From an uncultured Flavobacteriaceae bacterium (GTDB lineage Bacteria; Bacteroidota; Bacteroidia; Flavobacteriales; Flavobacteriaceae), in contig CALHGE010000002.1 of the NCBI GenBank assembly GCA_938029725.1, positions 1 to 64,000 on the forward strand: a DNA stretch of 64,000 nucleotides, written 5' to 3'. Position numbers and translations under genes: made by a program. Under the pieces are notes generated by a model that was given only the letters and a program-made list of their open reading frames with translations, had not been told where the DNA came from and did not search any database. Numbering within the stretch: the first letter of the stretch is position 1; each line of letters starts with the position of its first letter. This document shows, one piece after another, positions 50,206-60,358 of this stretch.

Positions 50206-50213
50206 TATATTTG
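50206..50213 (+). promoter_or_regulatory. -7 box of the dcw operon promoter
   Basis: Perfect TATATTTG on the plus strand, just after the three GTGGTAA repeats and 29 bp before the mraZ GTG start. No clear -33 TTG is found; the repeats occupy that place. Confidence 0.65.
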
Positions 50214-50241
50214 AGTTATAAAATGAAAACCAAGCTTTTAA

Positions 50242-50715
50242 GTGATCAATTTCATAGGAACATACGACTGTAAGGCCGATACCAAAGGTAGAGTAATGCT
50301 ACCTGTTGCCCTAAAAAATCAGATGGCTCCTGTTCTGAAAGAGGGTTTTGTGATAAAAAGGTCTGTTTTTCAGCCTTGTTTGGAGCTATATCCGATGGCG
50401 GAGTGGAACCTTCTTATGCAGAAGATGAACAAAAAGAATCGCTTTAAAAAGAAAAACAATGATTTCATAAGACGTTTTTCGGCAGGCGTGAAAATGATAG
50501 AGATTGATGCTACAGGAAGAATGTTGATTCCTAAGAACTTAGTAGCAGTGGCAGGAATAGCAAAAGAGGTAGTTTTAAGTTCAACAATAAATATTATTGA
50601 AATCTGGGATAAAAATAGTTACGAGAAAGTGTTAGATGAAACGGCGGAGAACTTTGCAAGTTTGGCAGAGGAAGTAATGGGAGATGATGATGACGACTTT
50701 GAATATGTATCATAA
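50242..50715 (+). CDS. mraZ: Transcriptional regulator MraZ
   Basis: 157 residues, GTG start (INFIGTYDCKADTKGRVMLP follows). Two SpoVT/AbrB-like half domains, each with the DxxGR motif: DTKGRVMLPVAL and DATGRMLIPKNL. It is a DNA-binding ring protein that represses the division and cell wall operon. The direct repeats just upstream are its probable operator. The C-terminus is acidic (GDDDDDFEYVS). Confidence 0.95.
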   Translation: MINFIGTYDCKADTKGRVMLPVALKNQMAPVLKEGFVIKRSVFQPCLELYPMAEWNLLMQKMNKKNRFKKKNNDFIRRFSAGVKMIEIDATGRMLIPKNLVAVAGIAKEVVLSSTINIIEIWDKNSYEKVLDETAENFASLAEEVMGDDDDDFEYVS

Positions 50716-51598
50716 CCCAGTTTTATTGAAGGAGTCTGTAGATGGACTAGGAATTAAGGAAGACGGAATATATGTCGATGTAACCTTTGGGGGTGGTGGT
50801 CATTCTAAAGAGATTCTGAAAAGGTTAGGAGATAAGGGTAGGTTAATTGCCTTCGATCAAGATGAAGATGCTTTGGCAAATGGGCTTGGAGATGATCGAT
50901 TTACGCTAATCAACGAAAATTTCAGGTACATCAAGCAGTTTTTAAAGTTCTATGGCATTCGGAAAGTTGACGGAATTTTAGCAGATTTTGGCGTTTCATC
51001 ACATCAATTTGATAAAGCAGAGCGCGGTTTTTCTACGCGTTTTGATGCGGATTTAGATATGCGTATGAGCAAGAAGAATAATGTTTCTGCATTTCAGGTG
51101 GTTAATTATTATGCCTTTGAAGAGTTGAAAAACGTATTGTTTAAATATGGTGATCTAAGAAGTGGTGGCGCAATGGCCAAAGCGATAATTGCGAAAAGAG
51201 AAGAAAGTCCGATTAAAACCACAGAACAATTGAAGGATGCATTGCGACAATTTTTACCCAAGTCAAAGGAGCATAAAATTTTAGCACAGATTTATCAAGC
51301 TGTTCGTATTGAAGTGAATCAGGAAATTGCTGTCATTGAAGAGTTTCTAATGCAAGCCCCTGATCTGCTAAGTAAAGGAGGAAGATTAAGCGCGATTAGT
51401 TACCATTCTTTAGAAGATCGATTAGTGAAACGATTTATAAGGGCTGGCCAGTTTGAAGGAGAGCCTGAAAAGGATTTCTATGGAAATATTGATGTTCCTT
51501 TTAAAAAGGTGGGGGGCTTAATGGTTCCTTCAAGAGAAGAAATACAAATGAACAATAGAGCAAGAAGCGCCAAGTTGCGCATTGCTGAAAGAATATAA
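50684..51598 (+). CDS. rsmH: 16S rRNA (cytosine1402-N4)-methyltransferase
   Basis: 304 residues from the first of three adjacent ATG codons; the Met at residue 8 (MYHNPVLLKESV, codon at 50705) is just as likely. SAM site YVDVTFGGGGHSKEIL, then DFGVSSHQFDKAERGFS, DLDMRMSKKN and SYHSLEDRLVKRFIR. It methylates C1402 in the 16S rRNA. It overlaps the end of mraZ by 32 bp (or 11 bp with the later start). Confidence 0.95.
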   Translation: MMMTTLNMYHNPVLLKESVDGLGIKEDGIYVDVTFGGGGHSKEILKRLGDKGRLIAFDQDEDALANGLGDDRFTLINENFRYIKQFLKFYGIRKVDGILADFGVSSHQFDKAERGFSTRFDADLDMRMSKKNNVSAFQVVNYYAFEELKNVLFKYGDLRSGGAMAKAIIAKREESPIKTTEQLKDALRQFLPKSKEHKILAQIYQAVRIEVNQEIAVIEEFLMQAPDLLSKGGRLSAISYHSLEDRLVKRFIRAGQFEGEPEKDFYGNIDVPFKKVGGLMVPSREEIQMNNRARSAKLRIAERI

Positions 51599-51601
51599 TT
51601 C

Positions 51602-51928
51602 ATGATGAAAAAAGGAATTTTAGACATTTTAAAAGGAAAGTTTTTGGTTAGCGGTGACGCTCCTAAAAACTGGCTGTTTATCATATTTGTTTCCTTTTTA
51701 GCCGCCGTAATGATTGGTAGTTCGCATAGCGCAGATAAAAAAGTTCATCAAATTGCTGCCTTAAATGAACAAGTTAAAGAATTGAATAGTGAGTTTGTTG
51801 ATGTTCGGTCTGATGTTCAGAAGTTGAAGTTGGAGTCAAAGATTTCTGAGGTGCTTCAAGAGAAAGAATTATACCCATCAGAAACACCGCCAAAAAAGAT
51901 TAAAGTAAAAGCGAAAAGTATAAAGTAG
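51602..51928 (+). CDS. FtsL-like division protein
   Basis: 108 residues. One membrane helix (about 24-41: WLFIIFVSFLAAVMIGSS) then a coiled coil with heptads (KKVHQIAALNEQVKELNSEF), basic C-terminus. Place between rsmH and ftsI and size are those of FtsL, which is poorly conserved in sequence. The TAG stop overlaps the GTG start of ftsI (TAGTG). Confidence 0.8.
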   Translation: MMKKGILDILKGKFLVSGDAPKNWLFIIFVSFLAAVMIGSSHSADKKVHQIAALNEQVKELNSEFVDVRSDVQKLKLESKISEVLQEKELYPSETPPKKIKVKAKSIK

Positions 51929-53934
51929 TGGCAGTAAGCGATAAGAAAATATTGACCCGTTTGTATGTAGTGGCCGGAGGCCTCTTCCTTTTTGCCTGCG
52001 CAGTAGTTTTTAAGCTGGTGAGCATTCAGATGGTTACGGGTGATAAGTATCGCGATCTAGCTAAAAAGCGTACTACTAAAATGTTTACAATTGCTCCGAA
52101 TCGCGGTAATCTTATTTCTGACGATGGCAGTCTATTGGCAACGTCGGTCTCAAGGTACACCATAAGATTTGACGCTGTAACGGTAAAAAAGGAAACTTTT
52201 CAAGAGCATGTAAAACCCCTTTCAGAGGAGCTGTCAAAATTACTAGGGAAGCCTGCTTCTCATTACCAACAAATTTTGCGAAAAGCTAAAGCAAACAAAA
52301 ACCGCTATACTTTAATCGCTAGAAACTTAGATTACTCCGAGTATATAGAGGTTAAAAAATTTCCTCTTTTTAATAAAGGGCCCTATAAAGGGGGGCTAAT
52401 TGTTGAGCAAAAAACAGTTCGTGAGCATCCTTTAGGAAAGATTGCGGAGCGAAGCGTTGGTTACGAAAACGTAGATGAAAACGGCTATTATAGTGGTGTA
52501 GGCTTGGAACGTGCTTTTGGAGAATATTTACGAGGAATAGAAGGAAAGCGCTTAAAGCAAAAAATAGCGAAAGGCCAATGGAAACCCATCGGTTTTGATA
52601 ATATTATCGAGCCCAAAGACGGCTATGACTTGATTTCTACAATTGATATCAATATTCAAGATATAGCGCATCACACTTTATTAGCGCAATTGGAAAAATA
52701 CAAAGCCGATCACGGTTGTGTAATTGTTATGGAAAGGGAAACCGGAGAAGTAAAGGCGATAGCTAATCTCGGAATCACCAAAGAAGGGAAATATTATGAG
52801 CGCTTAAACTATGCAATAGGCGAGTCACATGAGCCTGGGTCGACCTTTAAGTTGATGAATATAGTTGCAGCCTTGGAGGATAAGATAATAGATTCAAGTA
52901 CTATAAAAGACACCGGAAAAGGATATTGGAAAATATACAACCACAGAGTAAAGGATTCTAAACAGGGTGGTTACGGTAAAATTTCAATGGCTAAAGCATT
53001 TGAGGTGTCTTCAAATACTGCTTTTGCTCAAATGATTCATGACGGGTACAAGGAGAAGCCTTCAAGGTATGTCAATCGTTTGATGAGTATGAACCTAGGT
53101 AAAGAAATCGGACTTCCTATCAAAGGAGAAGGTAAGCCGCTTATTCGTTACCCTGGTGATAAAGGTTGGTCAGGTCTTTCTTTGGCGCAAATGGCCTATG
53201 GTTACGAGGTGTCAATGACCCCATTACAGGTACTAACATTTTACAACGCTATCGCTAATGATGGTGTTATGGTAAAGCCAAGAATGATTAAAGAAGTGAA
53301 AGAGTGGAATAAGACCATTCGTAAGTTTGATAAAGAAATCATCAACCCTGCGGTTTGTTCTAGGGAAACTGCAAAACAAGTGCAGCAGATGTTGAAGAAT
53401 GTTGTAGAGAAGAAGCATGGAACAGGTCATCGGATGTATTCTCCTAATTTTTCTATGGCAGGAAAAACGGGTACCGCTCAGAAAAATTATCAAGATAAGA
53501 CTAGCGATAAGTTTGGGTATATCTCCACGTTCGCCGGGTACTTTCCTGCAGATAATCCGAAGTACTCTTGTATCGTAGTAATTCATGAGCCAGATAAAAG
53601 TGTAGGATATTATGGAGCAGATGTTTCTGGTCCGGTTTTCAAATCAATAGCTCAGAAAGTATATGCCACATCTCCCTTGGTTGACGAGGTTGATATGTAT
53701 CAGGCGAAATATGCAAGTCTAGATAATGCGTATCAAAAGTATTATGCAGAAGCACAGAAGAATTATAGTAAAGTGCCTAATGTAAAAGGAATGAGCGGAA
53801 TGGACGCTATTTCTATACTAGAAAACCTAGGCCTGCAAGTAGAAATTAAAGGAAACGGTAAAGTTAAAAAGCAATCAGTCTCTCACGGAACTGATATTAG
53901 AAAATCACAAAAAATAGTACTCGAACTTTCATGA
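51928..53934 (+). CDS. ftsI: Division-specific penicillin-binding protein with PASTA domain
   Basis: 668 residues, GTG start overlapping the stop of the FtsL-like gene. One N-terminal membrane helix (VVAGGLFLFACAVVFKLV), a dimerisation domain and a transpeptidase domain with STFK (HEPGSTFKLMNI), SSNTAF and GKTGTAQKN. A PASTA domain closes the chain (SKVPNVKGMSGMDAISILE). It crosslinks septal peptidoglycan. Confidence 0.95.
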   Translation: MAVSDKKILTRLYVVAGGLFLFACAVVFKLVSIQMVTGDKYRDLAKKRTTKMFTIAPNRGNLISDDGSLLATSVSRYTIRFDAVTVKKETFQEHVKPLSEELSKLLGKPASHYQQILRKAKANKNRYTLIARNLDYSEYIEVKKFPLFNKGPYKGGLIVEQKTVREHPLGKIAERSVGYENVDENGYYSGVGLERAFGEYLRGIEGKRLKQKIAKGQWKPIGFDNIIEPKDGYDLISTIDINIQDIAHHTLLAQLEKYKADHGCVIVMERETGEVKAIANLGITKEGKYYERLNYAIGESHEPGSTFKLMNIVAALEDKIIDSSTIKDTGKGYWKIYNHRVKDSKQGGYGKISMAKAFEVSSNTAFAQMIHDGYKEKPSRYVNRLMSMNLGKEIGLPIKGEGKPLIRYPGDKGWSGLSLAQMAYGYEVSMTPLQVLTFYNAIANDGVMVKPRMIKEVKEWNKTIRKFDKEIINPAVCSRETAKQVQQMLKNVVEKKHGTGHRMYSPNFSMAGKTGTAQKNYQDKTSDKFGYISTFAGYFPADNPKYSCIVVIHEPDKSVGYYGADVSGPVFKSIAQKVYATSPLVDEVDMYQAKYASLDNAYQKYYAEAQKNYSKVPNVKGMSGMDAISILENLGLQVEIKGNGKVKKQSVSHGTDIRKSQKIVLELS

Positions 53935-55394
53935 AGCTACTGAAAGACATATTATATGGAGTTGGCCTAAGAGCCGTTAGTGGCATTACGAATGTAATGG
54001 TCAACGAAATTCACTTTGACTCTAGAAATGTCAAGATGGACGATGTCTTTATTGCTGTTCGGGGTATCATTACTGATGGGCATAACTATATTGAAACTGC
54101 AATTAATTCAGGAGCAAAAGCGATTGTTTGTGAAGCGCTTCCTGAACAGTTGGTGAACGAAATCACCTATGTTGAGGTGTATGATTCAAACCAAGCCTTG
54201 GCTATTATGGCCTCCAATTTCTATGGTAACCCGTCTAGAAACTTAAGGTTAGTTGGAACAACAGGTACCAATGGAAAAACAACCGTGAGCAGTCTTTTGT
54301 ATCAGTTGTTTAAAAAAGCTGGTTACAAAGTAGGCTTGCTCTCGACTATAAAAATTATGGTCGATGATACTGAATATAGTACACGTCATACAACGCCAGA
54401 CCCTTTGGTGATAAATCAGCATTTGAATTTGATGAATGAAGCGGGAGTAGAGTTTTGCTTTATGGAAGTTAGCTCGCATGGCATTCATCAAAAAAGAACA
54501 GAAGGCTTGGTTTTTGAAGGAGCGATTTTTACTAATCTTTCGCACGATCATTTGGATTACCATAAGACCTTTGCAGAATATAGAGATACTAAAAAAATGT
54601 TGTTTGATGGTTTGCCGAAAAATGCTTTCGCCTTGACCAATATTGATGACAAAAATGGCCTGGTCATGTTGCAAAATACCGCAGCGAGAAAGAAAACATA
54701 CGCATTAAAGAGCTATGCTGATTACCGAGCTCAAATTTTAGAGAACCAGTTCGATGGCCAGTTATTGAAAATTGACAACAATGAATTTTGGTCTAAACTC
54801 ATTGGCCATTTCAATGCCTATAATATGTTAGCGATTTACGCTACTGCAGATTTGTTAGGATTAGAAAAATTAGAAATTTTAAGATTACTAAGTGAATTGG
54901 AAAACGTAGACGGACGGTTCCAGTATTTTATTTCTAAAGAAAAAATTACGGCAATAGTCGATTATGCCCATACGCCGGACGCGCTAAAAAATGTGCTTGA
55001 AACTATCAACACATTGAGAACTGGAAATGAAAACGTCATCACCGTTGTGGGGTGTGGTGGCGATAGAGACAGATCTAAGCGGCCGGTTATGGGTCATATC
55101 GCTTCAGCAATGAGCAATAAAGCCATTTTTACCTCCGATAATCCGCGAACGGAATCTCCAACAACAATAATTGAAGAGATGGAAGGCGGTGTAGAGCCTC
55201 AAAATGTAAAAAAAATAGTATCGATAGAAAATAGAAAACAAGCCATTAAGACAGCTTGTCAATTGGCTTCGGCTAATGATATTATTTTGGTAGCCGGTAA
55301 AGGTCATGAGACCTATCAAGAAACCAATGGAGAGCGAATTGATTTTGATGATTTTAAAATGGTTAAAGACTTTTTAAATAGTCTCGACAAGTAG
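53931..55394 (+). CDS. murE: UDP-MurNAc-tripeptide synthetase
   Basis: 487 residues. ATP-binding GTTGTNGKTTVSSLLYQL and the DNPR motif (FTSDNPRTESP), which is associated with addition of meso-diaminopimelate. It overlaps ftsI by 4 bp (ATGA). The normal next gene murF is not in the cluster, as is usual in Bacteroidota. Confidence 0.96.
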   Translation: MKLLKDILYGVGLRAVSGITNVMVNEIHFDSRNVKMDDVFIAVRGIITDGHNYIETAINSGAKAIVCEALPEQLVNEITYVEVYDSNQALAIMASNFYGNPSRNLRLVGTTGTNGKTTVSSLLYQLFKKAGYKVGLLSTIKIMVDDTEYSTRHTTPDPLVINQHLNLMNEAGVEFCFMEVSSHGIHQKRTEGLVFEGAIFTNLSHDHLDYHKTFAEYRDTKKMLFDGLPKNAFALTNIDDKNGLVMLQNTAARKKTYALKSYADYRAQILENQFDGQLLKIDNNEFWSKLIGHFNAYNMLAIYATADLLGLEKLEILRLLSELENVDGRFQYFISKEKITAIVDYAHTPDALKNVLETINTLRTGNENVITVVGCGGDRDRSKRPVMGHIASAMSNKAIFTSDNPRTESPTTIIEEMEGGVEPQNVKKIVSIENRKQAIKTACQLASANDIILVAGKGHETYQETNGERIDFDDFKMVKDFLNSLDK

Positions 55395-55452
55395 AGAAGA
55401 GTCAAGACAGAAGACAGAAAAAATAAGAGTTTAAAGAGAGTAAAAAATAATA

Positions 55453-56673
55453 ATGCTATACTATTTATTTGAATATTTAGAAAAACAGTATCAGGTGCCT
55501 GGCGCTAGTTTGTTTCAGTTCACGACTTTTCGTGCAGCTATGGCAATCTTGTTTTCTCTAATTATTGCAACGGTTTATGGTAAGCGAATAATTCTCTTTT
55601 TGCAGAAAAAACAAATCGGGGAGACGGTTCGTGATTTAGGACTGGATGGTCAAAAACAAAAAGCAGGTACGCCAACCATGGGCGGTTTGATTATTATTCT
55701 TGCGACATTGATTCCAGTGCTGCTTTTTGCAAAATTGGAGAATATTTACATCATTCTGCTAATTGGGGCAACGATTTGGATGGGGGTCATCGGATTTGTT
55801 GATGATTATATAAAAGTGTTTCGAAAGAATAAGGACGGACTCAAAGGAAGGTTTAAAATTTTAGGCCAAATTGGCCTCGGACTCATAGTAGGAGCCACGC
55901 TTTATTTTAACCCTGAGGTAACCATGCGCGAGCATAGTAAAACGATAATAACAGAACAATTTACAGTAGAAGAGGTTAGAGGGCAGCAAATAAAATCTAC
56001 CATGACTACCGTTCCTTTTTTTAAAAATAACGAGTTTGATTATAGTGATTTAATTGGATGGGCAGGAGATGGCGCTAAGCAGTATGCTTGGTTGATATTT
56101 ATTCCAATAATTATTCTCATTGTAGCTGGAGTTTCGAATGGGGCTAACCTAACAGATGGTATTGATGGTCTAGCTGCAGGAAGTTCAGCAATAATTGTAT
56201 TCACCTTGGGGGTTTTTGCTCTGGTTTCAGGTAATATTTTCTTGTCAGAATATCTAGATATCATGTACATCTCAGGCTCTGGTGAGCTGTTGGTTTTTAT
56301 ATCTGCATTTGTTGGGGCATTAGTAGGGTTTTTGTGGTACAACACCTTTCCTGCTCAGGTTTTTATGGGTGATACTGGAAGTTTGACTATTGGAGGAATA
56401 ATAGCAGTCTTGGCTATCATCTTAAGGAAGGAATTATTGATTCCATTATTATGTGGAATCTTCTTCGCAGAATCACTATCTGTGATGATACAAGTGGCTT
56501 ATTTTAAATATTCTAGAAAGAAGTTTGGTGAAGGAAGGCGTGTTTTTTTAATGGCGCCATTACATCACCATTATCAGAAAATGGGATATCATGAAAGCAA
56601 GATTGTGACGCGCTTTTGGATTGTTGGTATCACCTTGGCGATAATTACTATAGTGACCTTAAAAATACGCTAG
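55453..56673 (+). CDS. mraY: Phospho-MurNAc-pentapeptide translocase
   Basis: 406 residues, about ten membrane helices. Motifs [38 protein letters not shown] and [15 protein letters not shown] are complete. It makes lipid I in the inner membrane. The long insert between helices 4 and 5 ([15 protein letters not shown] to TVPFFKNN) is usual in Bacteroidota. A short purine-rich gap (GAAGAGTCAAGACAGAAGAC) precedes it. Confidence 0.96.
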   Translation: MLYYLFEYLEKQYQVPGASLFQFTTFRAAMAILFSLIIATVYGKRIILFLQKKQIGETVRDLGLDGQKQKAGTPTMGGLIIILATLIPVLLFAKLENIYIILLIGATIWMGVIGFVDDYIKVFRKNKDGLKGRFKILGQIGLGLIVGATLYFNPEVTMREHSKTIITEQFTVEEVRGQQIKSTMTTVPFFKNNEFDYSDLIGWAGDGAKQYAWLIFIPIIILIVAGVSNGANLTDGIDGLAAGSSAIIVFTLGVFALVSGNIFLSEYLDIMYISGSGELLVFISAFVGALVGFLWYNTFPAQVFMGDTGSLTIGGIIAVLAIILRKELLIPLLCGIFFAESLSVMIQVAYFKYSRKKFGEGRRVFLMAPLHHHYQKMGYHESKIVTRFWIVGITLAIITIVTLKIR

Positions 56674-56674
56674 T

Positions 56675-58009
56675 ATGCAGCGACTGGTAGTACTTGGTGG
56701 TGGAGAAAGTGGGGTAGGCACGGCTGTTTTAGGCAAGAATAAGGGATATGAAGTTTTTGTGTCTGACAAAGGAAAAATTAAAGACAAGTATAAAAAAGTT
56801 CTTGAACATTTTGAGATTGATTGGGAGGATGAAATCCATACAGAAAGCAAGATTCTAAACGCCAATTTGGTGATGAAGAGTCCGGGTATTCCTGATACGG
56901 TTCCTTTAGTGGTTCAGCTAAAGGCGAATGACATTCCTGTTATTTCAGAGATTGAGTTTGCATCTAAATATACTGATGCTACCATTATTGGAATCACGGG
57001 AAGTAATGGAAAAACCACGACGACAATGTTGGTAAATCACATTTTCACACAAGGTGGTTTGCAGGTTGGTATGGCTGGTAATATTGGAGATAGTTATGCG
57101 AAAATGGTCGCTGAAAATACATTTGATTTCTATGTATTGGAAATCAGTAGTTTTCAATTAGATGGTATTGTGGATTTTAAACCACACATCGCCATACTAA
57201 CGAATATTACACCAGATCACTTAGATCGATATGACTATCAATTTGAAAAATATATCGCATCTAAGTTTCGGATTGCTATGAATCAGACCAGTGAAGATTA
57301 TCTGATTTACGATGCGGATGATGAAGTGATAGTGAATTGGTTAAAAGAGCATCCTGTACAATCTAAATTAATACCCTTTTCTATAGAAAGAGAAGTTGAA
57401 CAAGGGGCATATCTCAAGAATAGTAAGATTATTATAACAACTGAAAACAATAGAATTGAAATGACGACAGACAATTTAGCGCTAGAAGGAAAACACAACC
57501 TTAAGAATACTATGGCAGCCTCTGCAGCTGCGAAGCTGGTAAGTATTCGAAAAGAAACCATACGACAGAGCATCATGAATTTTCAAGGGGCTCCACATCG
57601 ATTGGAAAAAGTGCTAAAAATTGGTCACGTTCAATATATAAATGATTCAAAGGCAACCAACGTAAACGCTACATATTATGCTTTGGATAGCATGAGTGCA
57701 CCAACGGTTTGGATTGTTGGTGGTGTTGATAAAGGAAATGACTATAAGGAATTGATGCCTTTGGTTCGTGAAAAGGTAAAGGCGATCATCTGTTTAGGAA
57801 TGGATAATTCAAAAATAAAAGATGCTTTTGGTAATGTAGTGGATCTTATGGTCGAAACATTTGCGATGGATGAAGCAATTAAAGTTGCTTATAAAATTGC
57901 GGAACGCGGAGATACGGTTTTGTTATCCCCCGCCTGTGCCAGTTTTGACCTTTTTGATAATTACGAAGATCGTGGAAACCAATTTAAGAACGCAATTAAA
58001 AATCTATAG
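56675..58009 (+). CDS. murD: UDP-N-acetylmuramoyl-L-alanine--D-glutamate ligase
   Basis: 444 residues. N-terminal Rossmann part (VVLGGGESGVGTAVLG), ATP site GITGSNGKTTTTMLVNH, and HNLKNTMAASAAA, INDSKATNVNAT segments. It adds D-Glu to the UDP-MurNAc-L-Ala precursor. It starts 1 bp after mraY. Confidence 0.96.
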   Translation: MQRLVVLGGGESGVGTAVLGKNKGYEVFVSDKGKIKDKYKKVLEHFEIDWEDEIHTESKILNANLVMKSPGIPDTVPLVVQLKANDIPVISEIEFASKYTDATIIGITGSNGKTTTTMLVNHIFTQGGLQVGMAGNIGDSYAKMVAENTFDFYVLEISSFQLDGIVDFKPHIAILTNITPDHLDRYDYQFEKYIASKFRIAMNQTSEDYLIYDADDEVIVNWLKEHPVQSKLIPFSIEREVEQGAYLKNSKIIITTENNRIEMTTDNLALEGKHNLKNTMAASAAAKLVSIRKETIRQSIMNFQGAPHRLEKVLKIGHVQYINDSKATNVNATYYALDSMSAPTVWIVGGVDKGNDYKELMPLVREKVKAIICLGMDNSKIKDAFGNVVDLMVETFAMDEAIKVAYKIAERGDTVLLSPACASFDLFDNYEDRGNQFKNAIKNL

Positions 58010-58012
58010 TAG

Positions 58013-59206
58013 GTGTTAGCATTATTTAAAAATATAAATGGAGATAAAGCACTTTGGGCCGTTGTGGCACTATTGGGCTTACTCTCGTTTTTACCCGTTT
58101 ATAGTGCTAGTAGCAACTTGGTCTATGTAGTAGGTAGTGGCACTCCTATTGGGCACTTAGTGAAACATGCCGTCTTTTTGATTTTTGGTTTCGGAATAAT
58201 ATTTGGTATCCATAGAATACCAACACATTTTTTTAAAGGCTTGTCTTTAATTGCAATGCCAATTGTGATTGTATTGCTTGTAATCACCTTGTTTCAGGGG
58301 AGTTCGGTGGATGGAACTAACGCCAGTCGATGGATACGCTTGCCTTTTGTTAAATTTCAGACTTCTACTTTAGCTGCGGTAGTTTTGATGATTTATGTAG
58401 CACGTTACCTGACAAAAATCAAGGATGAAGCAATTAGCTTCAAGGATAGTATTGTACCATTGTGGCTTCCTGTTTTTGCTGTAGTTGGTTTGATTTTACC
58501 GGCTAATTTTTCAACAGCAGGAATCATATTTACCATGGTTTTAGTCCTTTGTTTTATAGGAGGATATCCCACAAAATATCTCTTAGGAATTATAGGTTCT
58601 GGTCTTTTGGCTCTGGTGTTCTTTGTTTTAGTGGCAAAGGCTTTTCCAGATGCATTTGCTAATCGTGTTGACACCTGGGAAGGAAGAATTGAAAACTTTT
58701 TGAACGGTGAAGATACGGAAGCCGATTACCAAATTGAGAGAGCCAAAATTGCGATAGCAACCGGCGGTATTGTGGGCCGTGGAGCAGGTAAAAGTGTACA
58801 AAAAAACTTTCTACCACAAAGCTCATCTGATTTTATATATGCCATCATTGTTGAGGAATATGGATTGGTTGGAGGAGTGGTGCTAATGCTATTTTTCTTG
58901 TTTTTGCTATTTAGAATAGTGGTTATAGCAAATGGAAGCAGTACAACCTTTGGTATGTTATTAGCGCTTGGTGCAGGTTTGCCAATCATATTTCAAGCAT
59001 TAATTAATATGGCAGTTACTGTGGAATTGTTTCCGGTTACAGGGCAGAATTTGCCCTTAATAAGTAGCGGCGGTACTTCTGCTTGGATGACTTGCTTGGC
59101 TATTGGAATCGTATTAAGTGTGAGTAATAAGGAGCATAAAACAAGTGTCTCTAATTTGAGTATTGATGAAACTAACCCTTTAGAAATTTTAAGTGGACAA
59201 CTATAA
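58013..59206 (+). CDS. ftsW: Septal peptidoglycan polymerase FtsW (SEDS family)
   Basis: 397 residues, GTG start, about ten membrane helices. SEDS segments [22 protein letters not shown] and [18 protein letters not shown] are present. It polymerises glycan strands together with the FtsI-type protein. It starts 3 bp after murD and overlaps murG by 14 bp. Confidence 0.95.
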   Translation: MLALFKNINGDKALWAVVALLGLLSFLPVYSASSNLVYVVGSGTPIGHLVKHAVFLIFGFGIIFGIHRIPTHFFKGLSLIAMPIVIVLLVITLFQGSSVDGTNASRWIRLPFVKFQTSTLAAVVLMIYVARYLTKIKDEAISFKDSIVPLWLPVFAVVGLILPANFSTAGIIFTMVLVLCFIGGYPTKYLLGIIGSGLLALVFFVLVAKAFPDAFANRVDTWEGRIENFLNGEDTEADYQIERAKIAIATGGIVGRGAGKSVQKNFLPQSSSDFIYAIIVEEYGLVGGVVLMLFFLFLLFRIVVIANGSSTTFGMLLALGAGLPIIFQALINMAVTVELFPVTGQNLPLISSGGTSAWMTCLAIGIVLSVSNKEHKTSVSNLSIDETNPLEILSGQL

Positions 59207-60281
59207 GTTTATTCTTTCTGGAGGTGGTACAGGTGGCCATATTTATCCTGCTATAGCGATAGCAAATGAGTTAAAAAAAAGATATCCGGAGGCGGAGTTT
59301 CTTTTTGTTGGAGCTGAGGATAGAATGGAAATGGAGAAAGTGCCCTTGGCAGGTTATAAAATTATAGGATTGCAAATTTCAGGTTTTCAGAGAAAGTTGA
59401 CTTTAAAGAATTTGTCATTCCCTTTTAAAGTGATAAAAAGTTTGAGAAAAGCTGGTAAAATTGTTTCTGAGTTCAAACCTGACGTCGTCATTGGTACAGG
59501 CGGGTTTGCGAGTGGTCCAGTTTTACGTGTGGCTTCGAGTAGAGGTATTCCTTGTGTTTTGCAAGAACAGAACTCATATGCAGGAATGACCAACAAGCTT
59601 TTAAAAGATAAGGTTGCCAAAATATGTGTGGCATATGATGGAATGGAAAAGTTTTTCCCTTTGAGTAAAATAATAAAGACTGGAAACCCAGTTAGAAGTA
59701 ACCTAGCTCATTTAGCCACCGATAAACACCAAGCTCTAGGGTTCTTTAGGTTGAATCTTAGAATGCCAACGGTATTGATTTTAGGAGGTAGTTTGGGTGC
59801 AAGAAGGATAAATGAACTGGTAGAAGAAAAGCTTCCATTTTTTAAGAAGTATGATATTCAAGTCATATGGCAATGTGGTAAGTTGTATTACGATGAATAC
59901 AAAAAATACATGTCCGATACCGTAAAGGTTGAGGATTTTGTGCATCGAATGGATTTCGCTTATACTGCTGCAGATTTTATAATATCAAGAGCTGGTGCTG
60001 GTTCTGTGTCTGAGTTGAGTATTGTAGGTAAGTCTACTATTTTTATTCCATCGCCAAATGTTGCTGAAGATCACCAAACTAAAAATGCACAGGCATTGGT
60101 TGATGAAAACGCTGCATTGATGATACGAGAAAAAGATTTAGATGTGCAATTTGATACAGTTTTTGCGGATTTATTCGATTCAAAAGACAAGCAGAAAGAG
60201 CTCGGGGCAAATTTTAAAAAAATGGCCTTGCCCAAAGCCACAGAACACATAGTCGACGAAATAGAAAAGTTATTGAATTAG
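59193..60281 (+). CDS. murG: UDP-GlcNAc:lipid I N-acetylglucosaminyltransferase
   Basis: 362 residues, GTG start overlapping ftsW by 14 bp. [15 protein letters not shown] at the N-terminus, [15 protein letters not shown] and [11 protein letters not shown] and the donor site [13 protein letters not shown]. It makes lipid II on the inner face of the membrane. Confidence 0.96.
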   Translation: MDNYKFILSGGGTGGHIYPAIAIANELKKRYPEAEFLFVGAEDRMEMEKVPLAGYKIIGLQISGFQRKLTLKNLSFPFKVIKSLRKAGKIVSEFKPDVVIGTGGFASGPVLRVASSRGIPCVLQEQNSYAGMTNKLLKDKVAKICVAYDGMEKFFPLSKIIKTGNPVRSNLAHLATDKHQALGFFRLNLRMPTVLILGGSLGARRINELVEEKLPFFKKYDIQVIWQCGKLYYDEYKKYMSDTVKVEDFVHRMDFAYTAADFIISRAGAGSVSELSIVGKSTIFIPSPNVAEDHQTKNAQALVDENAALMIREKDLDVQFDTVFADLFDSKDKQKELGANFKKMALPKATEHIVDEIEKLLN

Positions 60282-60358
60282 CCTAGAGTTAGCGGCTCCT
60301 CTCTTTCCCTAAAGGGAGGTTGCTTCTAGCGTATTAAAAGTAAAGCGAACACTTTAAA

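Noticed and set aside
50223-50273. 16-codon ORF starting at ATG before and overlapping mraZ
   Set aside because: It is out of frame with mraZ and has no notable composition; probably chance.
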